Below are positions 32,009-40,718 of a stretch of 64,000 bases of DNA, piece by piece (within the stretch, counting starts at the first letter, position 1; each line of letters starts with the position of its first letter). This DNA comes from an uncultured Pelagibacteraceae bacterium (GTDB lineage Bacteria > Pseudomonadota > Alphaproteobacteria > Pelagibacterales > Pelagibacteraceae), in NCBI GenBank assembly GCA_902589725.1, contig CACITU010000005.1:24119-88118 (forward strand), read 5' to 3'. Both the position numbers and the translations under genes were made by a program. The notes below the pieces were generated by a model, which ran no database searches, was not told the origin of the DNA, and saw only the letters and a list, made by a program, of their open reading frames with translations.

Positions 32009-32999
32009 TTGAAATAACTCCTGTACCAACTAAATCCTCTATAGATTTTTCCATAGTCATCATGCCTTCTCTTTGTGCTGTTTGCATAACACTTGGGATC
32101 TGATGGATTTTAGCCTCTCTAATTAAATTTTTAATAGGAGCATTACAAACCATAACCTCGAAAGCTCCAACACGCCCTGAGCCATCTTTTTTCTTAAATA
32201 ATTTTTGTGTTACAACCATTTTAAGTGACTCAGCTATTTGAGCTCTTATTTGACCTTGTTGTTCAGGTGGAAAAACATCAATTATTCTATTAATTGTATT
32301 TGGAGCACCACTAGTGTGAAGTGTTCCAAAAACTAAATGACCTGTTTCAGCAGCAGTTAGAGCCATTCCAATTGTCTCCAGATCTCTTAACTCACCTACT
32401 AAAATAACATCAGGATCTTCTCTCAGAGCACCTTTTAGAGCATGTGCAAAACTTTCAGTTTGTTTTCCTACCTCTCTTTGAGAAACAATGCTCTTTTTAT
32501 CATTATGAATAAATTCTACTGGATCTTCAATTGTAATAATATTTGATTGTCGTCCCTCGTTAATCTGATTAATTATTGCTGCAAGCGTAGTGGACTTTCC
32601 AGACCCAGTTGGACCTGTAACCAAGACTAATCCTTTATGTGTATCTAACAATTCATATAAAATTGGAGGCAAATTTAAATTTTCCATTAGTGGAATTTTA
32701 GTTTCTATTCTTCTCAAGACAGAAGCAGTTCCATTTAAAGTTTTGTAAAAATTTGCTCTAAATCTAAGTTCACCTAGCATTACTGCTGTATCTAATTCTT
32801 TTTTTTTTTCAAATAATTTGATCTCCTCATCAGTGCAATTCTTCTTTAACAATTCATTTAAGTTTTCATCAGTAATTTTACTATCAGGTTCAATTATAAT
32901 ATCTCCTAATGCACGATAAGCTATATCCGATCCACCCCTTAAGTGAAAATCAGAAATATTTTTGTTTTCATTAGCTAGTTGTGTAATTTTTTCTAACAT
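31989..32999 (-). CDS. pilT: Type IV pilus retraction ATPase PilT
   Basis: GPTGSGKSTTLAAII, REDPDVILVGELRDLETI, GTLHTSGA. Confidence 0.95.
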   Translation of the reverse strand: MLEKITQLANENKNISDFHLRGGSDIAYRALGDIIIEPDSKITDENLNELLKKNCTDEEIKLFEKKKELDTAVMLGELRFRANFYKTLNGTASVLRRIETKIPLMENLNLPPILYELLDTHKGLVLVTGPTGSGKSTTLAAIINQINEGRQSNIITIEDPVEFIHNDKKSIVSQREVGKQTESFAHALKGALREDPDVILVGELRDLETIGMALTAAETGHLVFGTLHTSGAPNTINRIIDVFPPEQQGQIRAQIAESLKMVVTQKLFKKKDGSGRVGAFEVMVCNAPIKNLIREAKIHQIPSVMQTAQREGMMTMEKSIEDLVGTGVISSADKNN

Positions 33000-33046
33000 A
33001 CTTAATTTTAATGTTAATTATAATTTAATTATAAATTGAAATAAAT

Positions 33047-33823
33047 TCAAATAAGTAAAATTTGATAAATTTTATCTCCATAAAAATAGTAAAAACAAGA
33101 TGATATCAAAATATAGGGTCCAAATGGTATTTCTGCTTTCAAATTTCTAGTTTTGTTTATTAATGACGGAAGGACTATTAAAAGCGCTATAATTGACGAA
33201 AAAAACAATATTAATGGAATAGATTTTAAGCCAAAAAAGGTTCCAATTGCAGCCATAAGCTTAGCATCACCCAAGCCCATAGCATCAAGATTTTTTAATT
33301 TTTTATATAGAAAAATAATTATCCATATAGTTAAGTAACCAACTGCACCTCCAATTATGGATTGTTCAATATCATAATTAAAATTTAAATTTTTTATAGG
33401 AGTAAAATTTTTTAACAAACCAAGAAAAATTAAACTAAAATTTAATATATCCGGGATTATAAAGTGTTTTAAATCAATAAAGAAAATTATTAAAAATATA
33501 ATTAATATTAGATTAATTAAAACAAAATCAAAATAATTATTAGTGAATAGATAAATTACAATAAAAAAAACTCCTGTAATTAATTCAACAAAAAAATAAT
33601 TTGCAGAAATTTTTGTATTACAGTGTCTACATTTTCCTCTAAGTAAAATAAATGAAAGAAGAGGGATATTATCATACCAAGAGATTTTTTTTTTACATTT
33701 TGGACAGTTTGACCTTCCAAAAAAAATTGTTTTATCTTTCGGCAATCTAAATATGCAAACGTTAGCAAAACTCCCAAAAATTAATCCGATAAAAAAAACA
33801 GTAAATATTTCAAAAGTAAACAA
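33047..33823 (-). CDS. pilD: Prepilin peptidase
   Basis: CPKCKKKISWYDNIPLLSFILLRGKCRHC; GLGDAKLMAAIG. Confidence 0.95.
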   Translation of the reverse strand: MFTFEIFTVFFIGLIFGSFANVCIFRLPKDKTIFFGRSNCPKCKKKISWYDNIPLLSFILLRGKCRHCNTKISANYFFVELITGVFFIVIYLFTNNYFDFVLINLILIIFLIIFFIDLKHFIIPDILNFSLIFLGLLKNFTPIKNLNFNYDIEQSIIGGAVGYLTIWIIIFLYKKLKNLDAMGLGDAKLMAAIGTFFGLKSIPLILFFSSIIALLIVLPSLINKTRNLKAEIPFGPYILISSCFYYFYGDKIYQILLI

Positions 33824-33914
33824 AAGCTAAAGATTAATTAGTCCAACCAAATTTATTAAATTTGCGTAGCAATAAGAAAAAAACAACTGCCCATTTTCAA
33901 AAACTGCCTCTAAA

Positions 33915-34154
33915 TTATTTGTGTAAATTGCTATTTTCATTTTCATTATTATTGTAAAATATTTTTTTTATACTTTGTGGCTTCCATATGAAATAAAATA
34001 AATAAGGTGTAACAGCTGGTACAAAGCCAAACCATATCCATTCATCCCATCTAAAACTTTTATCTCCTTTAGAAATAATTCCATTTACCCATACTAAATA
34101 TCCAACTAGAACTATCCAAAAAAGAGAAATTGTTAAAAATATTTTAGATTTCAT
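33915..34154 (-). CDS. Small two-TM membrane protein, unknown
   Basis: MKSKIFLTISLFWIVLVGYLVWVNG ... GFVPAVTPYLFYFIW. Confidence 0.6.
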   Translation of the reverse strand: MKSKIFLTISLFWIVLVGYLVWVNGIISKGDKSFRWDEWIWFGFVPAVTPYLFYFIWKPQSIKKIFYNNNENENSNLHK

Positions 34155-34221
34155 ATGTAAAAATAATTTTAAACTAAAGAAATATTAAGACAAGTTTAAA
34201 GGCTTAAATAAATCATATCTT

Positions 34222-34761
34222 TTAAGGAACTATCAAATCTTTCCTTGAGTATCTGTTTGACCAATTACCGCTATAATCATTATCATGTCGCATTTCTAAT
34301 CTCATAATTTTAGGTGATCCAGAAACATTCGTAATAAATATGTAACCAGCTCGCTGAACTAATTTTGTTGATGGATATCCAGAATTAGAACAATGAAGAA
34401 CATATTCACTATCTTGATTATTCTTTATAAAATAATCATTATATGGATTTTTCCATTTCAAAGATTTAAAATGAGCTGTTAAAATATGACAGGCACCTAA
34501 GGGACTATTATTACAATATCCATTAGTAACATCTTTAGAATTTCCAGATTGATCATTCATAATAACTGGTTCACCTAAATCACATTTTGTATAATTTAAA
34601 GAAATAAAATTAACAATTTCATTAAAATTGTATTTAACTGCATTTTTTTTCGCACTGACTGTATACCCATTATAAGCAACCACTCCCACTGCAGCTAAAA
34701 TACCTATGATGGCTAAGACAACTAATAGTTCTATTAATGTAAAGCCTCTATTTTTCTGCAT
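34222..34761 (-). CDS. Type IV pilin-like protein (paralogue 7)
   Basis: MQKNRG|FTLIELLVVLAIIGILAAVGVVAYNGYTVSAKK. Confidence 0.9.
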   Translation of the reverse strand: MQKNRGFTLIELLVVLAIIGILAAVGVVAYNGYTVSAKKNAVKYNFNEIVNFISLNYTKCDLGEPVIMNDQSGNSKDVTNGYCNNSPLGACHILTAHFKSLKWKNPYNDYFIKNNQDSEYVLHCSNSGYPSTKLVQRAGYIFITNVSGSPKIMRLEMRHDNDYSGNWSNRYSRKDLIVP

Positions 34762-34767
34762 AGAAAA

Positions 34768-37482
34768 TTATTCATTTTTGATATTTTGGATTAATAATTT
34801 ATTTTCAGTTCTAAGTTTTTGATTATCTTTAATTAATTGTATTATTAATTCTTTCATTACTTGATTTTCTTTGTTTAACTTGTTTGCTATTAATGCAAGT
34901 CTTTCATTTTCTCTTACAACCTGAAGCTGATCAAATAATTTCTCAAGCTCTGGATCTAATTTTTCCTCTTCTTTTCTTTCCCTTGCTATTTTTTTGGCAA
35001 TTCTTTGAATTTTTTTACTAATTGATAAATTTATATTGTTACTCATCAAGTTATCCTGATTACTGTGTTCAAAATTCAAACTTATGCCAATATCCTCTGT
35101 ATTTTTTGTTAACGATAAACCAACTTTTTTTGTAACTGCTCCATTCATGCTATGATTTTGAGATATATCCTCTTTTAGTCCTGCACCATTAATATCATTC
35201 ATTTTTACTTTATCACTTAAAGTTTTATTGAAAGCTAAACCTATATAAGGTTTTAAAATAAAACCATTTTCATTATTAATCGAATAATTAACCTCGAAAC
35301 CACCTCCTAAAACTTGATCGATTGCCTCATCAACAGATAAATCACCATGAATAAACTTTGATAAATATTTTGGAAGTCTATGAGCTCCATATTCTCCAAT
35401 TATTGTCAAAGATAACTCGTTATTTTTTTGAACTTTTCTAGTTAGTTTATAATTGGAATGTAATGCTAAAAACTGACCTATAAAATTGTTTCTTATTATT
35501 TGATTAGACTCAGTTTCAATATCAGTAATTTTATTACTAGAAATACCAATCAATGGCTTTATTGAAAAATTATCAATATTTGTTTTTATATCATAACCAA
35601 AAGCTAAGTTTTCGCTTTTGCTTTTTTCTCTACTATTGAAATTAGCATTTTGCTCAAAATAAGTTAAAAAAGCTCTTGTCTTTTCCTCCTCATAATCATT
35701 TTTTAAAAAATAACCAGATATTCCTTTTGTAGTATTGTTATAAATATTATTTCTTTTAGATTGAGTATAAAATGTTGATCTTTCTTTTATATCACTTAAT
35801 GATTTAAAAATATTATTTATAGTATTACTAAAAATTTCTGTTCTGTATTTTTTATTATTACTTACAACATCTAATTCTTCTCCATAAATTCTTAAATAAC
35901 CATTGGTTTCTGAATTATCTGAGTCTAAATTTTTATTAGCATCTAATATTTGATATGTATCATTTCCACACAAATTGTTTGTTATTGTAATATTTGTTTT
36001 TCCATGTAATTCAATATCTTGATCTTTTGAAATACTACAATCTAATGTCATTGTGGTAGTGGTACTATTTAATTCAATTTCACCAACATAAGTACCCTCA
36101 CTTTTAGTAACTATTTCTAATCCTGTGTTATTTGAATTTGCCATGACAATAGAATTGTCACCTCCCGAAATAGTTCCAGAATTATTAATCGTTAAGCCAT
36201 TAAAATTTTTATTGTCGTGATAATCTCCAACTTTAATTCCATCTGCGTCACCATTGGATGCACTAATAGTTCCAAAATTATTTAGAACTACATTTTCACC
36301 AGCCTCTGCAGACGTAGAACTGTTTCCAAATCCTATACCAAAGTGATTCTGATCATGTTCACCTGTTACTGTAATGGTGCCATGATTATTTATAGTTAGG
36401 TTTTTTGTTCTACCAGCTCCTATACCGCCTGTTGTTGATGTTATTGTTCCTGTATTATTGATAGTTGTTCCGCCTGTATTTCTAGCTACTTGTATTGCTG
36501 CTCCAAATGCAGACTCTATAGTTCCACTATTAGTAATTGTATGTGAGGCATCACTATCTCCCTGTCTATCAATAAGAACTGTACCAGTGTTAGTGCCAGT
36601 ATTTGTCGAGCTAATTGTTCCTGAATTTGTAAAGGTAACGCCAGAACACTCTCTACAATAAATACTATTTCTATCTGAAGTTATCGTTCCACGATTATCT
36701 ATTGTAAGATTTGATCCAGATTCTGTGTCTATGCCATACCTGTTTGCACTTTCAATTGTTGCTCCTTGATAATTTATAATTTCACTATCAGTGAGAAATT
36801 TTCCTATTATTGGATGTGTGCCTGAGGTGGTTTCGATTATTCCACCATCATGGTTGTAAATTTTAACTCCTCTACTTTTTTTACCTTCCCCTCCACTACC
36901 TAACCAGATTGTATTATTTAGTGAAGTGATTGTTCCATAATTATTTAATATAAGTCCAACTGCAGTTGATCCTGATGTTGATAATGTAGATTGACAATTG
37001 CTATTGTTTCCACCCTGATCGCACCAACCAATATTTCGTCCTTCAATTGCATTAGCTCCCTCAGCACTTATTGTGGCCCCAGAATTATTTGTAATCGTAA
37101 CATTTTCTGCATAATCCAAATATATAGCTTCATTGTTATCTGAGTTGATGGTTCCACTATTAGTTATCGTAGTGTCAAGTGAAGACTCAGCATATATTGT
37201 TTTTTGCTTATTAGAATTATTGGCTGTTTCAATTGTTCCGTTATTTGTTATCTGTACTCCTTTTTCATCTTCAAGATCTACACTCTTATGATCATTAACC
37301 GATATTGATCCCGCAGATGTGACTATAAGAGTATCATTATCTTGACATGTTTGTTGACCTGTAATTGCTACAGATACAGTATCATCACAATTTAAAGCAA
37401 TACCAACAAAACCATATGAGGGATTTATAGTCAAAACTAAAAATTTAAAAAAGAAATAAAATATAAATATTATTTTTTTCAT
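34768..37482 (-). CDS. Autotransporter-like protein: beta-helix passenger, beta-barrel domain, C-terminal coiled coil
   Basis: Signal peptide; many 'ITNSGTI/INNHGTI' repeats; barrel-like alternating C-terminal region; last ~75 aa Lys/Glu/Leu heptad-like. Confidence 0.82.
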   Translation of the reverse strand: MKKIIFIFYFFFKFLVLTINPSYGFVGIALNCDDTVSVAITGQQTCQDNDTLIVTSAGSISVNDHKSVDLEDEKGVQITNNGTIETANNSNKQKTIYAESSLDTTITNSGTINSDNNEAIYLDYAENVTITNNSGATISAEGANAIEGRNIGWCDQGGNNSNCQSTLSTSGSTAVGLILNNYGTITSLNNTIWLGSGGEGKKSRGVKIYNHDGGIIETTSGTHPIIGKFLTDSEIINYQGATIESANRYGIDTESGSNLTIDNRGTITSDRNSIYCRECSGVTFTNSGTISSTNTGTNTGTVLIDRQGDSDASHTITNSGTIESAFGAAIQVARNTGGTTINNTGTITSTTGGIGAGRTKNLTINNHGTITVTGEHDQNHFGIGFGNSSTSAEAGENVVLNNFGTISASNGDADGIKVGDYHDNKNFNGLTINNSGTISGGDNSIVMANSNNTGLEIVTKSEGTYVGEIELNSTTTTMTLDCSISKDQDIELHGKTNITITNNLCGNDTYQILDANKNLDSDNSETNGYLRIYGEELDVVSNNKKYRTEIFSNTINNIFKSLSDIKERSTFYTQSKRNNIYNNTTKGISGYFLKNDYEEEKTRAFLTYFEQNANFNSREKSKSENLAFGYDIKTNIDNFSIKPLIGISSNKITDIETESNQIIRNNFIGQFLALHSNYKLTRKVQKNNELSLTIIGEYGAHRLPKYLSKFIHGDLSVDEAIDQVLGGGFEVNYSINNENGFILKPYIGLAFNKTLSDKVKMNDINGAGLKEDISQNHSMNGAVTKKVGLSLTKNTEDIGISLNFEHSNQDNLMSNNINLSISKKIQRIAKKIARERKEEEKLDPELEKLFDQLQVVRENERLALIANKLNKENQVMKELIIQLIKDNQKLRTENKLLIQNIKNE

Positions 37483-37985
37483 TAATCTAAAATTATATCA
37501 CCACTACAAAGGTGATTATCTTCTTCGCATCTAGTTCCAGAACATGGAGTTTGAACACAAGTCATTACTTCAATTTTTAATCCAGGTGATAACATTCTAT
37601 TATATCCAACGTGATCATCGATAGTTATTCCTCCACCATGGGTTACAGCCGGTTCTGATGGAAAATACGGATTTTTAAATCCTGATAAAGATTTTTCCAC
37701 AGCTTTTGCAACAAAGTCTTTCCAGTTGTTTAAACCTTGTTTTGAACAATCTAATTCATTATTCATTGCAGTTGCTGCACCTGTTGAACATTTCATAACT
37801 TCACTTGTTATATATTTAACTACATTTTTATGGTTCGTTGTTGCTGCCGATTTTTTTGCACTTGAAGTATAACCGTTATATGCAACTACACCTACTGCAG
37901 CTAAAATACCGATAATTGCCACAACAACTAGGAGTTCAATAAGAGTAAAGGCTTTAATTCTCATATATTTAATGAAATTTAACAA
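37482..37985 (-). CDS. Type IV pilin-like protein (paralogue 8, Ala at -1); likely start MRIKA at 37964
   Basis: MRIKA|FTLIELLVVVAIIGILAAVGVVAYNGYTSSAKK. Confidence 0.9.
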   Translation of the reverse strand: MLNFIKYMRIKAFTLIELLVVVAIIGILAAVGVVAYNGYTSSAKKSAATTNHKNVVKYITSEVMKCSTGAATAMNNELDCSKQGLNNWKDFVAKAVEKSLSGFKNPYFPSEPAVTHGGGITIDDHVGYNRMLSPGLKIEVMTCVQTPCSGTRCEEDNHLCSGDIILD

Positions 37986-38013
37986 ATTTTTGAAAGTAAA
38001 AAAAATTATTTTT

Positions 38014-39414
38014 TTAAGAGTGTATGGCTCTTTTATCTACTGATAAAGCGGCTTCTTTAACTGCTTCTGAAAAAGTTGGATGAGCATGACAAGTTCGGGC
38101 AATATCTTCTGCACTTGCACCAAATTCCATTGCAACACCGATCTCTGCAATTAATTCTCCTGCATGAGGCCCAATTATATGTGCTCCTAATACTTTATCA
38201 GTTTGTTCATCTGCCAGAATTTTAACAAATCCTTCTGCATCATCTATGGCCTTTGCTCTTGAATTTGCCATAAAAGAAAATTTTCCCACTTTATATGTTT
38301 TGTTTAACTCTTTTAATTGTTCCTCAGTTTTACCAATTGAGGCAACTTCTGGTGTTGTATAAATTACTCCTGGTATTGTATCATAATTAACATGTCCAGA
38401 CTGTCCTACAATATTTTCTGCAACTGCCATACCTTCATCCTCTGCTTTATGCGCAAGCATTGGACCAACAATTACATCACCTATAGCATAAATATTTTCT
38501 ACATTTGTCTTAAAATTTTTATCAGTTTTAATTCTATGGCTTTCATCAAGATTTACTCCTACAGACTCTAAATTTAAACCATCAGTGTTAGGTTTTCTTC
38601 CAACAGAAATTAAAACAACATCACACTCAAAATTATTTTTTTTACCATCTTTATCTATTGTTGAAACTACTGCGCCCGCTGTATTTTTTTCAATTGTTTC
38701 GACTTTATTTTGCATATTAAATTTCATTCCTTGTTTTTTTAAAATTTTCATAAATTCTGAGGAGATTTCTTTATCCATTCCTGGAGTAATATGATCTAAA
38801 AATTCAACAACTTGAACTTCTGCTCCAAGTCTTGACCATACAGATCCCATTTCTAATCCTATATAACCTCCCCCAACTACAACCATTTTCTTAGGTACCT
38901 TTTCTAACTTTAGAGCACCTGTTGATGAGACAATTGTTTTCTCGTCAATTTCTATTTTTGGTAATGAAACTGGTACTGATCCTGTAGCGATAACTATTTT
39001 TTCTGTTTGGATAATAATTTCTTTATTTTTATCATCCTTAATTAAAATTTCATTTTTAGATTTAAAACTTCCGTGTCCTTTAAAGTAAGTAACTTTGTTT
39101 TTTTTTAAAAGAAATTCGACACCTTTTGTAAGAACTGTTACAGCTTTATCTTTACTCTTCATCATTTTTTCTAAATTTAATTTAACTTCACCAACTTCAA
39201 TACCTTTGTTTGCTAAATGTTTAACTTTGTGAAATTCCTCAGATAAATTAAGTAAGCTTTTTGATGGGATACAACCAATATTAAGACAAGTGCCTCCCAA
39301 AGATCCTCTGGACTCTATACATGCTGTTTTTAATCCTAATTGAGCAAGTCTGATAGCACAGACGTAACCACCAGGTCCTCCTCCAATAACAACAGCTTGA
39401 AATTTTTCTGACAT
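38014..39414 (-). CDS. lpd: Dihydrolipoamide dehydrogenase
   Basis: [34 protein letters not shown]. Confidence 0.97.
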   Translation of the reverse strand: MSEKFQAVVIGGGPGGYVCAIRLAQLGLKTACIESRGSLGGTCLNIGCIPSKSLLNLSEEFHKVKHLANKGIEVGEVKLNLEKMMKSKDKAVTVLTKGVEFLLKKNKVTYFKGHGSFKSKNEILIKDDKNKEIIIQTEKIVIATGSVPVSLPKIEIDEKTIVSSTGALKLEKVPKKMVVVGGGYIGLEMGSVWSRLGAEVQVVEFLDHITPGMDKEISSEFMKILKKQGMKFNMQNKVETIEKNTAGAVVSTIDKDGKKNNFECDVVLISVGRKPNTDGLNLESVGVNLDESHRIKTDKNFKTNVENIYAIGDVIVGPMLAHKAEDEGMAVAENIVGQSGHVNYDTIPGVIYTTPEVASIGKTEEQLKELNKTYKVGKFSFMANSRAKAIDDAEGFVKILADEQTDKVLGAHIIGPHAGELIAEIGVAMEFGASAEDIARTCHAHPTFSEAVKEAALSVDKRAIHS

Positions 39415-40713
39415 TTAAATATCCAAAAATAACCTTCTAGGGTCTTCTAAATTTTCTTTAATCATTTTAAGAAAAGACACAGATTCTTTTCCATCAATGA
39501 TTCTGTGATCATATGATAGTGCTAAATACATAATTGGTCTTATTTTAATTTCACCATCTATAACGACTGGTCTTTCTACTATGTTATGCATACCTAACAC
39601 ACCAGATTGAGGTAAATTTAGTATTGGAGTTGAAAGCATAGACCCATAAACACCTCCGTTACTAATTGTGAATGTCCCACCTTGAAGATCTTCGATAGTT
39701 AATTTTCCATCTCTTGCTTTTTCAGAGATTTCTTTAATGTTTTTTTCTATATCAGCAAAAGATAACTCATCTACATTTCTTAAAACTGGAACAACTAAAC
39801 CTTTTTCTGTTCCTACTGCAAAACTAATATTGTAATAATTTTTATAGATAATTTCATCTCCGTCTATTTCAGCATTCACTGCAGGAAAATTTTTTAAAGC
39901 AACTACACATGCTTTTACAAAGAAGGACATAAAACCTAATTTTACACCATACCGAGATTGAAAATCCTCTTGATTTTCCTTTCTCATTTCCATTACACTG
40001 CTCATATCAACCTCGTTAAATGTAGTTAAAAGAGCTGCATTCTCTTGGGCTTGTTTTAATCTTTTTGCAATAGTTTGTCTTAACCTAGTCATTTTAATTC
40101 GTTCTTCTTCACCGTATTGAATTTTTCTTTCAAACGGCTTTGGATTTGCACCCATCAAACTTATTAAATCTCCTTTTAAAACTCTCCCATCTTTTCCTGA
40201 ACCTTGAATTGAATTAATATCTATATTATTTTCAACAACAATTTTTCTCACTGCTGGAGACAAAGTTTGATTTATATCTCTTTTTACAGCAACTTCTGAT
40301 TTGATTTCCTCAGTTAAAACTAGTGGTTTTGATTTAGCTTTTTTGATTTTTTTTTCATCAAATATCTTTGGTTCTTTTTTGCTAGCATCTAATTTTATTA
40401 CATTACTTTCGTTAACGACTTCTTGATCTTTTTTAATTTTTTCTTTCTTCACTGAAGTAGTTTTTACTGACCCACCTTCTTCAGATACAGATCCTAATAA
40501 TGCACCAACTTCAACTACAGAACCATCTTGTGAATTTATCTCAATTAATACTCCTGAAATTGGCGATGGAACCTCTAAATTTACTTTATCTGTCTCAAGT
40601 TCTACAATTGGCTCATCTGCCTCAACTTTATCACCTAGATTTTTAAGCCATTTTGCAACAGTTGCCTCTGTTATACTTTCTCCTAGAACTGGAACTAAAA
40701 TCTTTTCACTCAT
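39415..40713 (-). CDS. sucB: 2-oxoglutarate dehydrogenase E2 (dihydrolipoyl succinyltransferase)
   Basis: Lipoyl domain [14 protein letters not shown]; catalytic [11 protein letters not shown]. Confidence 0.96.
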   Translation of the reverse strand: MSEKILVPVLGESITEATVAKWLKNLGDKVEADEPIVELETDKVNLEVPSPISGVLIEINSQDGSVVEVGALLGSVSEEGGSVKTTSVKKEKIKKDQEVVNESNVIKLDASKKEPKIFDEKKIKKAKSKPLVLTEEIKSEVAVKRDINQTLSPAVRKIVVENNIDINSIQGSGKDGRVLKGDLISLMGANPKPFERKIQYGEEERIKMTRLRQTIAKRLKQAQENAALLTTFNEVDMSSVMEMRKENQEDFQSRYGVKLGFMSFFVKACVVALKNFPAVNAEIDGDEIIYKNYYNISFAVGTEKGLVVPVLRNVDELSFADIEKNIKEISEKARDGKLTIEDLQGGTFTISNGGVYGSMLSTPILNLPQSGVLGMHNIVERPVVIDGEIKIRPIMYLALSYDHRIIDGKESVSFLKMIKENLEDPRRLFLDI

Positions 40714-40718
40714 TATAA

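Noticed and set aside
13831-37985. Island as a prophage or transposon
   Set aside because: No integrase, transposase, phage structural genes, tRNA flank or obvious direct repeats seen; contents are a coherent pilus system. The integrase-like domain is only an N-terminal module of PilM-N without a catalytic domain.
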